From Haematobia irritans (Eukaryota; Arthropoda; Insecta; Diptera; Muscidae), in the NCBI RefSeq assembly GCF_050003625.1, contig NC_134398.1:73213635-73277634 (forward strand): DNA of 64,000 bases, read 5' to 3'. Both the position numbers and the translations under genes were made by a program. How positions within the stretch are numbered: the first letter of the stretch is position 1; each line of letters begins with the position of its first letter. The notes under the pieces are model-generated. The model saw nothing but the letters and a program-made list of their open reading frames with translations. It did not search any database and was not told the origin of the DNA. Of the stretch, positions 54,546-64,000 are shown piece by piece.

Positions 54546-55026
54546 CCAAACGCTATGAATTCTTAAGTGTGGTGTTCTAGTGATTAAACGTGTCAACGGA
54601 TAGTTTGAAAATAAAATTTAATCCCTAAATTGTGATTGTGACTGACTCTTAAGTATAAAAGTTGAGAATTGATAGTAGTCATGGGTGATGAGAAGTGAAT
54701 TGATTCTAGTGCCAGTGCTTGAAGTGATAACATCGAAAAGCGGAAGAAAAATTAGTTTGAAACGAGATTTAATCTCAGAAAACTAGTGCAAGAACTTTTG
54801 TTAAGTGTGTACATTGAGAATTGCATAGTAGGCAGTGAAATTTAAATTGGCTGAAATCATCGAAAACCTCGAAGAAAATAAGTGCAGCGGTGGACGCGAG
54901 GAAGCCGCTGCACCCAACAGAGCTGGCATAAATCCCCTTTTGATAAAAGGGGCCGTTTGCCAAAATTTAATTGCAAAAAATCCATTAAATACAAAATATC
55001 ATCAATTGGATGAAATTAACTATATA
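54546..55026 (+). promoter_or_regulatory. Composite 5' UTR of Jk-B
   Basis: 54546-54690 matches the leader of Jk-C (43018-43155), up to and including that family's ATGGGTGA. From about 54750 a diverged repeat of the same words follows (TAGTTTGAAA...ATTTAATCTC, then GAGAATTGCATAGTAG), and this part continues into the true Jk-B 5' UTR with GTGCAGCGGTGGACG. Non-LTR promoters are internal and near the 5' end, so the leader probably contains one; this is inferred. Confidence 0.65.
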
Positions 55027-56856
55027 ATGGCTGAACAACAACAAAACACCTCGCTAGTTGCGGCTAGTGTAATAAATGAAAATAACATCGACAATTTGAT
55101 ATGGACTAATGGCTCTGATGCTGGTACCATATCAGACAACAATCAAGTACCCCTTAAAAAGGGAAAAAAGAAAAGACGCAAAAAAGGCTATAGTAGCGAA
55201 GACTCAGGCGAGGCATATCAAAATATGCGCCTACAACTGACCAATGAAAAACTGATTGAGGACCTGCAATCAGAGAAAGCAAACACGCAACAACTCATTT
55301 CTATCATTGAAGACCAGCGCAAGCAAATACAAGCGCTTACAATGACAATTGAAAAACTCACCTATGAAATTAGTCAGCTTAGAAACTCCATTGCTGGGGG
55401 AGTTTCAAACAATAATGCTGCCTGTGTAGCCGAAGACACAGGTATGGCGGTCGACTACAATGAAGAACCTGAAGATATGGTTAATAGCAAAATCCCACCG
55501 AAGAAGCTGGATAACATATCAACAACGAAGACGACGGCAACAAAAACAACAACAATGAAACCAACAATGAAATCAACAATGACACCATCAACACCGGGCA
55601 TAAAAAATGCAAAAACGACATCATCAGCATCCGGCATAGAAAATGCAACAACAACAGCATCGGGCATAAAAAATGCCACAACAACATCAACATCCAACAG
55701 CACAAAAACCGGTGCGATTCCAAAGGCAACTCAAGCAGTTACAAATACCGCGGACATGAATACACCGCCCAGTACAAAATCGAATGCAGGAAAACTTTCA
55801 CCCGCAATAACTATATAATGTAGGAGTGAGAGAGATCACCAATTTACTTAATATACATCTACAAAAAGACGCATACATGATCAAAATAGCTGGTAAGTCT
55901 GCACTATCAATTAGAATTCGTGGTCTTGATAATTTTGACAAAATTAGAAACATATTTAAAGAAAGGGGATATGAGGCCCATACACACACGCCTAAGATTT
56001 TATTGCCGTACTCGGTACTAATTTTGGGTTTATCCCATGATTATTCTAAGGAGGAAATTTGTGATTTTTTCTTAGAGCAACCATTTAAAGTAGTTTTCTT
56101 AGATGCTAAGAACATTGCTGAGGATAAATGGATAGTACGTCTAGGCAGGGATACGGATATTGAAAGTGTCTATAGGATGAATGTGATTATTAACTGCTGT
56201 GTTAAGATGAAGAAGAGCAAGAGCCGCGATGTAGTACAGTGCTATAATTGTCAACGCTTTTCACATGTCTCCTTGAATTGTACAATGAAATATCGGTGCG
56301 TTAAGTGTGCTGGTTCACACGGCCCGGGTAAATGTGAAATTTTACCAAAGGGACAAAGGCTTTGGAGGACGGCTCGGCTATGATTGACGACTCCAAATTG
56401 CGGTGTGCGAACTGTGAGGTTGATGGTCATGCCGCCAGCTCTCGTACTTGCCCCAAACGAGTGGCACTTTTGGCGAAAGTGGCTGAAAAAAAATTGGAGG
56501 CACAAAATAGGGCTCAAACACGCTCTTTAAGATTATCTGGCTTAAATGCCGGCGTTTCATATGCCAGCGCTGCACGCGCACACACCACCGCACATGCAAA
56601 TATTTCTGGCCTGAGTGGCCGGTCAATTCCTCTCCCTGGCCAAATTGGAACAGCGGCGACTTTGCCGATGACCACGAATGCTGCCTCACAAAGGGGTAGA
56701 TCTATTGCAGAGTCTTGCCAAACATACTTTGGCAAGGATATTTTGTCAGTGATGGCTGACATAAGAAATTTTGGCCCTGAATTCAGGAGACTTGAGAGCG
56801 AGGGGAATGGCCCCAGTGCACTGTTAGGTTTGCTTATGCATATACAGGGTTTCTAA
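55027..56856 (+). pseudogene. Jk-B ORF1 (Gag-like), two frameshifts
   Basis: The start is taken at MAEQQQ (55027), which the minus-strand relative at 26 kb shares, although the frame is open further upstream. It has a basic patch (KKGKKKRRKK), SSEDSG, a coiled coil (55.24-55.4 kb), a long Thr/Ala/Ser-rich linker built from short repeats (KNATTTS-like), a PRE_C2HC-like region, knuckles CYNCQRFSHVSLNC, CVKCAGSHGPGKC and CANCEVDGHAASSRTC, and the C-terminus LLMHIQGF. A 2-bp loss at about 55.81 kb and a 1-bp change at about 56.36 kb break the frame. It ends in TAATG with ORF2. Confidence 0.9.
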
Positions 56857-56858
56857 TG
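56854..56858 (+). promoter_or_regulatory. TAATG stop/start overlap between Jk-B ORF1 and ORF2
   Basis: The same arrangement as in Jk-A; a second ATG follows directly (TAATGATG). Retained although the surrounding sequence has diverged, which argues that it matters for ORF2 translation. Confidence 0.6.
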
Positions 56859-59791
56859 ATGTTTAAAACTGTATTTATTAATGTCAACTCTATTGTTTCT
56901 ATCTCTAGGAGACATTTTTTGGGTATTTTTGTCAAGGGACATGACCCTGATGTAATTTTACTGGCTGAGACCAAATTATCATCGCGACATAAATTTTCAC
57001 TGAATGGCTATACGATGTATAGACAGGATAGGACACAGGGTGTGGGAGGAGGTACAGCGGTTTTTATTAGGGATACATTTAAATCGGAGAGGGTCCATAT
57101 TGATACCGGGTTAATTGAGTCATGTGCCTGTAAGGTTTTCAGATCTGACGGGACGTCGATTATTTTCGTTTCAATGTATTCGAGACCGGGCGATGCCATC
57201 AGACAGTGTGACTTGGAGCCGTTGACGGATTTGAATGCTCAGGGGGAGGTATTGATTGGTTGTGACATGAATGCAAGACATATTGATTGGGGGGTGACGA
57301 ATGTGACACGAAGGGTAGACAGTTACATCAGTTTTTGATTGACTTTCCGAACTTTGAGACAAGACCAGCGGACTCGCCCACCAGACCAAACGGATTGACA
57401 GGGACATATATTGACCTTTTTCTTTGGACAGCAGGTTTATCATATAGTGGACGTGACCTAATTAAGACTCATGAGTATGAATCTGACCACAGGGCTTTGG
57501 AATTTACTTTGACGAATCAGGGAATTATTAATAGGGAAAGGACGTCTTATTATGACTTTAAGAAATTTAATATTCGACGTTTTAGAAGACATTTAGACGA
57601 CAATCTGCCGGGGTATGCGTTGCCTACTGACACGAATGCAACGGTAGATGAGATTGATCATTGCATTAATGGCATGAACGATGTTTTTACGGAGGCTATG
57701 AGAATATCTATTGCCAAAGTAGAGGCGAGGGCGGGCTTTCTTGGAAATCTCCCACCACATATACTTCGTTTCATTAGGCAACGCAAAAGACTTCGAAGGA
57801 CGTTATATACGACAGGCGATCCTGGACGACATGCGACTCTTAGGGCGGATATTTACAATTTGGACAGAATTATACAGGGGTCAATCCGGACTTATGAAGA
57901 GGGTCGCTTCAAGAAACGGTTAGAGGATATACGGGTGAACTCGAGCACGTATAGTAAGGTGAAAAATGCTGTAGGACTGACATCAAGGGAGCCTGTTGGG
58001 GACATTGTTGGGGCTGACGGACTGACGATTGTAGATGATACGCATAAGGCTGAGGCGTTGGCTGTGTATATACAGGGGACACAGAGACAAGACGGTTTTA
58101 CAAGAAATGACTCACTTCGGACTAGGGTAGATAGTGCTGTCTGTGAATTTGGGAATGTTGCCCCTATGGTGAATTTTTCGTTTGAACTTTTGGCGGATGG
58201 TTCTATGATTTTGGACAGAGATATGTGGTATGACTGCGGTTTTATCACCCCGGGGTCTGTTCGTGATGCCCTGTCCCGAAGACCTCCCAAAAAGTCTTAT
58301 GGAATTGATGGGGTCCCAGACATTGGTTTGAAACAAGCAAATGAGAATGCCCTGGTATTTCTCACTGTGCTTTTCAACCAATGTCTGAACCTCGGATATT
58401 TCCCTAAGATTTGGAAGGAGGCAGTCGTGGTCCCGATTGCTAAACCTGGTGCTGATCGCGGTTCAGTTGGCGGATATAGGCCTATTTCATTATTATCCTC
58501 ATTTGGAAAATTGTATGAGTCATTTGTACTGGCCAGGATCCAGAGGACCATTGAGGACAAAGACATACTGAGGGACTGCCAATTCGGTTTCCGGCCTGGC
58601 CTTGGAACCTCACATGCTCTCATGGCTTTCACCGACTTTGTCGTTAAAGGTTTTGCGAGGAAGTGGGGATCCATAGCGGTTGGGCTGGATTTCGCCAAGG
58701 CATTTGACTCAGTATGGCATAATGGTTTATTATATAAACTTCGTTCATTCGGCTTTGATCATCAGACGTGTAGGTTAGTAGCAAGCTTTCTTAAAGGACG
58801 GATATACAGGGTTAAAGTTGGTGAAAAATTGTCTGGACAGTATGTGGTTCACGCAGGGGTGCCCCAAGGCTCTCTGCTGGGACCCATACTGTACAACATT
58901 TTCATCAGCGATATTCCTGGGCCTCCTGAGAGAAGTCTGCTACTGACTTATGCCGATGATGTGCTCATAGTGTCCACTGGTCCAAGGGCAAGCAATGTAT
59001 GTAAAATTATTAATGTTTATTTAGAGGATCTTAATCAGTATTTTGGCGATTGGGGACTACGACTCAACGTGGATAAATGTGTAGCTGTGAAACTCAGGGG
59101 CAAACCCAGGGTGACATTCCCAAATTTCAGAAAGCACAAACCGGTACTTATGATAGGCGGGGAACAAATACTGGTGGAGGAATCTATCAAATACTTGGGC
59201 GTAATATTTCACGAGAGGTTTGATTTTTGCAGGCACATTGACCATATTCTTAGCAAATCGAGGAAAGTTTATTTTGGGTATTCCAGGGTTCTTCGAATGA
59301 GGGAGGGCCTCTCTCCGAGGATAAAATTATTGATTTATAAGCAGATAATTAGACCAATTCTAGCATATGCGTTTCCATGTTTTCTTGGTATATCCTCTCA
59401 CCAGATGGAGAGGATTCGCAGATGGGAGAGAAGTATAGTGAAAATGTGTATGGGCCTCCGTCACCGTCAATGTGCAGACGGCTCTATCAAAGCGCCTTCA
59501 TGTAGAAGGATCTATGATGCAGCTGGCTTTCCTAGGATAGACGTTTTTATGACTCGATGTGCATTAAAACATCTGAATAAATGTAAGGACACCACGAACA
59601 CGATAGTGCAGACTTGCATGGAGGCTGACTTTGATCCGCAGTCTAATTTAACTATGAGGCACCTTCGCCCAGCTGCCCTACTGGGCCTGAATGAGCAAGG
59701 GTATTTATATTCCGGTGATAAATTAATGTATTATCACAGACGCAGTGATTCTCTCGACCTCACCAATACAGTATATATTACTGTACAATAA
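56856..59791 (+). pseudogene. Jk-B ORF2: APE endonuclease plus reverse transcriptase, one frameshift
   Basis: About 978 aa if continuous. N-terminal endonuclease with FINVNS, LLAETKLSSRHKFSLNGY, GCDMNARHIDW and ESDHRALEF; one base is missing from a G run at about 57289-57294, so the frame changes there. The 57287-59791 frame is intact: KKSYGIDGVPD (58.3 kb), YRPISLLSSFGKL, DCQFGFRPGLGTSHALMAF, VGLDFAKAFDSVWHNG, GVPQGSLLGPILYNIFISDI, YADDVLIVS (58.95 kb), YLGVIFHERFDFCRHID, YKQIIRPILAYAFP and the C-terminus TVYITVQ. No RNase H. A lone homopolymer lesion could be a sequencing slip, in which case ORF2 would be whole. Confidence 0.92.
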
Positions 59792-60185
59792 AATTTGTAT
59801 ATATGTAAATAGTTTATTAGTTTGTAAGTTGTAGATATTATCACAATTAGTAATAAGTTGTAAATATGTAGCATAGTAATTAGATATAAGTTGAACTGGA
59901 TTAGTTAATTTGTTTTTCTTTTTGTTTTGTTTTTATCACTACCAAAAAACGAGCTGTTTTTAAAGTCCTAAATTTTTGCAGCGATGTTCAAATATTAGCA
60001 TATCTACGAGTATGTAGAATAACCGAATATATATTGTTAATCACAAATATAATACATTTTGGAAGACCCTGATAACTATATGGCTGGGTAATAATTATAG
60101 AAATTTTACATATAGGTTATTGTAAAGTATATAGGAATGAAATGGAATAAAAATAGCCTTTGTGCAAAATCTAAATCTAAATCTA
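59792..60185 (+). other. Jk-B 3' UTR
   Basis: Has TGTAAATA words after the stop and the GACCCTGATAA...GCTGGGTAA block at 60065-60091. It ends in three copies of an AAATCT unit before the next element. Confidence 0.75.
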
Positions 60186-60192
60186 AGTAGTC

Positions 60193-62096
60193 ATGGATGA
60201 CAGTAGCGGTGGTGCTACTGGGATATCCAGAATTGAGAATCGCATAGTAGACACATCAAGTGTCTACCCAAATAGAAAAATAGAAATTCTGGTGGCGACC
60301 AACCAGAATGATAACCAACAACAGGATAAATTAATGGGCGCACCTAATGCTCATATTGATAATATCCAACCCGCGGGTATTGAACATACTGCCCAATTAT
60401 CAGTGACCAATAACACTGGTGATAGACGTATGAGCCTGACGTCTAACATGAGCCAAAATGAAATTCAGGACAATATGATGTCCGATAAATGCAGCACTGC
60501 TGATGGATTTCAAAAGGTACCAATACAAAGAAAAACAAAAGAAGAAAGAAGAAGAATAGTGATTCGTCTGACCACGAATACGAACAAATGAAAGCTATGG
60601 CTGTTGTAGAAAATTTAACACAGCAATTGAATTTATTGATACAAGATTATGCTTTGGCATTAAAGAAAATTGATGAGTTAGTCAGAATGAATGCTGAAAT
60701 AAACAAAAAGATAACTGAAAAAATTGTCACTATAGACAAACAACAACCCAAAAATATTAGTGCCATTAGCAATGCTGGGGCTATGGCAAATGTCGAATGG
60801 AGTAACGACATACAAACTGAGAATATCGCACCGCCGGCGATAAGGAAGTATACTGGGACCATTCCGAAGGCCCCGAGGAACGAAGACATACTAAATAACT
60901 CGCAAACAGGACCAGTGAATACCGAAGTTCTTAGCGGCAATATGGCTGATGACCCAATGGACACTATGAAGAAAAAAGCGGAAATAGCAGATTTAAAAGG
61001 TAAGGCCCGCCCACCTATAATTAGAATTTATGATTCGAATGTGAAGACCTTAGCAGGATTAATTAGAAATATAATAGGTAGTGAACTATTTACTATGAAT
61101 ATTGTGAAAAAACAGAGAGTAGATTTAAAAGTTTTCAAAAGAGAGGACTATGACAAAATTTTAAAGGGATTAGCGGAAAATGGTATTCCACATTTTACTT
61201 ATACACCTAAGGACGCGAAGCCTTACACCATGCTAGTTAGGGGCCTGTCGGACACGTATGATGCAGATGAGCTTGAGGCTTATATCAGGAAAAACAAGCC
61301 CAAATTGGGGCTTCGTGGTATTAGAAAATTAGGGGATGATCGGTGGATCATCCAAGTAAATGGCACAGAAGACGGTAAAACATTCCGTAAAGTCGAATTT
61401 CTCCTTAACAATAAGGTGAAAATAGAGAACAAAAAGCTTAAGGGCCTGGTCCAGTGCAAAACTTGCCAAAGATTTGGCCATATTGCCACCAACTGCGGTA
61501 TGCCTTATAGGTGTGTGAAGTGCGGTCAATCACACGGTGCAGGCAACTGCCTAGTTGCAAATAAGGAACAAGAGGCCCAGGCTATACAGCAGGAAACGGC
61601 CCTCAGCATAGATCCCCAAACCGGCGGTGTAATAAGAGAATCGTCCCAACGACCGGACACACACTGCATAAACTGTGGAGCGGATGGACACGTGGCAAGC
61701 TTTAGAGAATGCCCGATTAGACTAAATATCATAAGGAGAATGGCTGAGAAAAAGGCTGCTGGTAGAACAATGAATAGAACAACGAACGAAAGGGGCCCAT
61801 TGTCACCAAGGGTCATGTCTATGCCTAGAAATGAAAATGTATCTTATTCGGCAGCAGCAAGATTGACAACGGCAGAGGCAAATGGAAGTCAATCAATGAT
61901 CGGAAATTTTTCACAACTTGTTGGAAATACAATGAACAAAATGGATGAAGACTGCAAGAGATTACTTGGAAATGGATTCTCTACATGTATGAAAAGAATT
62001 GGTGAGTATGCTGATACTTACAAAAAATTGAGTAATGATGAGGAGAAAGCGCAGGCGTTGTTTGCATTATTTGTAAGCCTCAGACTCCATGACTAA
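60193..62096 (+). pseudogene. Jk-C ORF1 (Gag-like), one frameshift
   Basis: Start MDDSSGGATG. The first frame runs to 60591. The real continuation is in the frame of 60588-62096; the shift lies in the purine run around 60536-60555 that encodes the basic patch. After it come NSDSSDHEYEQ, a coiled-coil stretch (LTQQLNLLIQDYALALKKID), a linker with TGTIPKAP, a PRE_C2HC-like region (KPYTMLVRGLSDTYDADELE), knuckles CKTCQRFGHIATNC, CVKCGQSHGAGNC and CINCGADGHVASFREC, and an alternative C-terminus with MDEDCKRLLGNGFSTCMKRI. The overall plan is that of Jk-A and Jk-B, at low identity. Confidence 0.88.
62089..62096 (+). promoter_or_regulatory. 8-base ORF1/ORF2 overlap in Jk-C
   Basis: ATGACTAA contains both the ORF2 start and the ORF1 stop. 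It is a variant of the TAATG arrangement in Jk-A and Jk-B and suggests coupled translation. Confidence 0.55.
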
Positions 62097-63999
62097 CTTG
62101 AAATGTATTTTTATTAACGTGAACTCGGTAGTGTCCAAGGCACGAAGACACTACTTACAATTATTTATGAAAAGACATAAACCTGATGTTCTTTTGATGG
62201 TTGAACACAAACTTTCGACTAGACATAACTTTAATATGGACGGATACAAGACTTTTAGACAGGACAGAATAGATGGACAAGGTGGAGGAACGGCTATATG
62301 CCTGAGGGACGGACTGAAAGGGGAGCACATGATAGCTGATTTTGGACGCATAGAAAATACGGTGGTCAAGGTGAAAGAACGGGATGGAAGAGGCATCATA
62401 TTTATGTCATTGTACTTCAAACCAACAGATACACTCGGTATGGATGAACTGAACAAAATAAGTGACTTAATAGGCTCAGATGAAGCGGTGATGGGTGCTG
62501 ATCTTAATGCTAAACATCGGGCATGGGGTGGTGATATGATCAATTGGTCGGGCAGAATCCTTGAGGAATGGCTATGCACTAGCCCAACAATTTCCATAAG
62601 ACCAACGGAGATGGCAACTAGAAGTTGTTTCACGACGGAATCATTTATAGGCATATTTATGACCACGACAGGAATTGACCTATTGGACGATTTTCGGAAT
62701 GGACTTAAGACTTTGGACTATGAATCGGACCATAGGGGGGTTTTACTGGAGATGATAACGCATCGGATACAAGAGGTGGAGCCTAAGGAGATATTTGCCT
62801 TTGAGTCGATAAATAGAAGGAGATTTAATGAGACACTGGCGACTGGTCTTGAGAATGTGATTTTACCAAAAGATAGAAATGCCTCAATAGAAGAAATTGA
62901 TGAGGCAATTGGGGTCATAACCACGACTATGAGGCACGCCATGGATAATTCCATGAGAAAATTAGACCAATTAGAAGATGCATGGCTGAATTACCAGCTG
63001 ATGTCATATCACTGATTCGACAGAAGAAAAGCCTCCGCAGAAGACTCCACAGGATACATGATCTGGGCGATTACAACATTACAAGAGCAGCCATAGGAAA
63101 TCTTGATAGGATTATCCAGATGCGAATAACGAGATTTGAGGAGGAAAATCACCTAAAAACACTGAATGGGATAAGTACTGGCAGGAATATGTTTAGAAGA
63201 ATTAAGAATATTAGTGCATTGGGCCGTAAATATCACGTTGCTAAGCTGGTTGGTCCACAAGGTGATAGAATAACGAGGGATTCAGATAAAGCCGATTTGC
63301 TTGCTGAGAGCCTGGCGGGGATATATGATGATACTGGTGGAGAAGATTCTCGATCTGGTGAATATATACCGACAATAGAATTTGGACAGAATTATAAAGC
63401 AGATGGGACAATAGCGCATGGAGCACCACAACCACCGTTGCGATTTTTGAAATTCTGTGAGGTTGGAGCCATATTAAAGGGATTAAATAACAAGAGAAGC
63501 AGTGGAGTGGATGAAATACCCAATTTTGTCCTAAGAAGAACAAATGAAGTAACTTGGGACAAATTGGCAATACTTTATAATCATTGTCTAAACCTGGCAT
63601 ACTTCCCCAGAGCTTGGAAAACATCAAAGGTGATCCCGATTTGAAAACCTGGGAAAGCCCTACATGCCCCAGCTCTTATCGGCCGATATCACTCCTTTCG
63701 AGCTTGGGTAAGATATTTGAGATAATAATACTTGAGAGACTAAATGAGCACATAGATGAGACTAATGTATTATATGATGGACAATGTGGCTTCAGGAATG
63801 GTATGTCGACAACACATGCACTGGTTATGATTAACGAGAAGATTACCAAAGGGCTGAATCGGAGAAGTGCTACAATAGCTGTGGGCCTTGATTTCAGCAA
63901 GGCCTTTGATACCGTGTGGCATGATGGTATGGACGAGAAAATGGCCAACTTAGGATTTGATAACGACATTAGAAGATTGATACGAAGTTATCTTCACGG
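62089..63999 (+). pseudogene. Jk-C ORF2, endonuclease and start of RT, several lesions
   Basis: Endonuclease: CIFINVNSVVSKARRHY, VEHKLSTRHNFNMDGY, GADLNAKHRAWGGD, ESDHRGVLLE. A frameshift near 63.0 kb moves the frame to 62982-63644 (LIRQKKSLRRRLHRIHD, LKGLNNKRSSGVDEIPNFVL, ILYNHCLNLAYFPRAWK). A TGA replaces the Leu of the LKPGK motif at 63642-63644, and another shift follows by 63665. RT then stays open to the edge (SSYRPISLLSSLGKIFE, GLDFSKAFDTVWHDG). YADD and the C-terminus lie beyond the window. Confidence 0.88.
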
Positions 64000-64000
64000 G

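Larger units (their letters stand above)
54546..60185 (+). mobile_element. Jockey-like element Jk-B, full length, with a Jk-C-type 5' leader
   Basis: It starts CCAAACGCTATGAATTC immediately after the A tail of Jk-A, runs through a composite 5' UTR, ORF1 and ORF2, and ends at 60185 with AAATCTAAATCTAAATCTAA. It is about 5.6 kb. ORF1 carries two frameshifts and ORF2 a single one in a G run, so this is the best-preserved ORF2 in the window. Confidence 0.88.
60186..64000 (+). mobile_element. Jockey-like element Jk-C, running off the right edge
   Basis: It begins GTAGTCATGGATGACAG, the last bases of the leader seen at 43.1 kb, so its 5' UTR is lost except for a few bases. ORF1 and ORF2 follow. 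The 3' part lies outside the window. Confidence 0.88.

Noticed and set aside
49780..63644. Minus-strand frames of up to 171 aa across the Jockey-like elements
   Set aside because: Shadows of ORF1/ORF2 on the other strand; no domains.

Overview
The window is repeat-rich insect DNA, almost certainly from a fly. I see no host gene: nearly everything that can be named is a transposable element, and many sit inside one another. A dipteran source is suggested by a rosa-type (DD41D) mariner, a BEL/Pao element, an Osvaldo/Ulysses-like LTR element whose primer site matches fly tRNA-Lys, and repeats with mini-me/INE-1-like ends. A calyptrate (house-fly or stable-fly relative) is my best guess from recall only.

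Layout. 1-1.6 kb: tail of a Jockey-like non-LTR element (family called Jk-C here) and an inverted-repeat element. 1.68-11.57 kb: a complete BEL/Pao element on the minus strand with matching 363-bp LTRs, a 5-bp target duplication (ATATG), an open gag-pol and an extra downstream ORF; a 934-bp mariner sits in its 5' LTR. 12.2-14.5 kb: a Helitron-like (HINE) repeat and two tRNA-like SINE heads. 15.2-22.3 kb: a small MITE, then a hAT-like MITE holding an Osvaldo-like LTR element that has lost most of pol. 23.2-28.2 kb: two non-LTR remnants (Jk-D then Jk-B) head to tail on the minus strand. 28.2-34.9 kb: two more HINE copies, a foldback-like repeat and a decayed Jk-C copy. 34.9-38.2 kb: AT-rich, with little to name. 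38.2-64 kb: a plus-strand series of Jockey-like elements, each starting where the previous one ends: Jk-C fragments, Jk-A (47.8-54.5 kb), Jk-B (54.5-60.2 kb) and Jk-C (60.2 kb to the right edge), broken by an opposite-strand RNase H-bearing LINE (LINE-R) that itself carries nested DNA transposons.

The Jockey-like elements share one plan: ORF1 with a basic patch, a coiled coil, a PRE_C2HC-like region and CCHC zinc knuckles; a stop/start overlap; ORF2 with an APE endonuclease and a reverse transcriptase but no RNase H; and a 3' UTR of about 350 bp. Each has a few lesions. The head-to-tail stacking and a 5' leader shared between different families recall the telomeric HeT-A/TART/TAHRE arrays of Drosophila, though simple self-targeting would also explain them.

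The two observations I rank highest are this stacked array and the extra BEL/Pao ORF, a diverged second copy of that element's own zinc-knuckle/protease module with apparent splice signals of its own.
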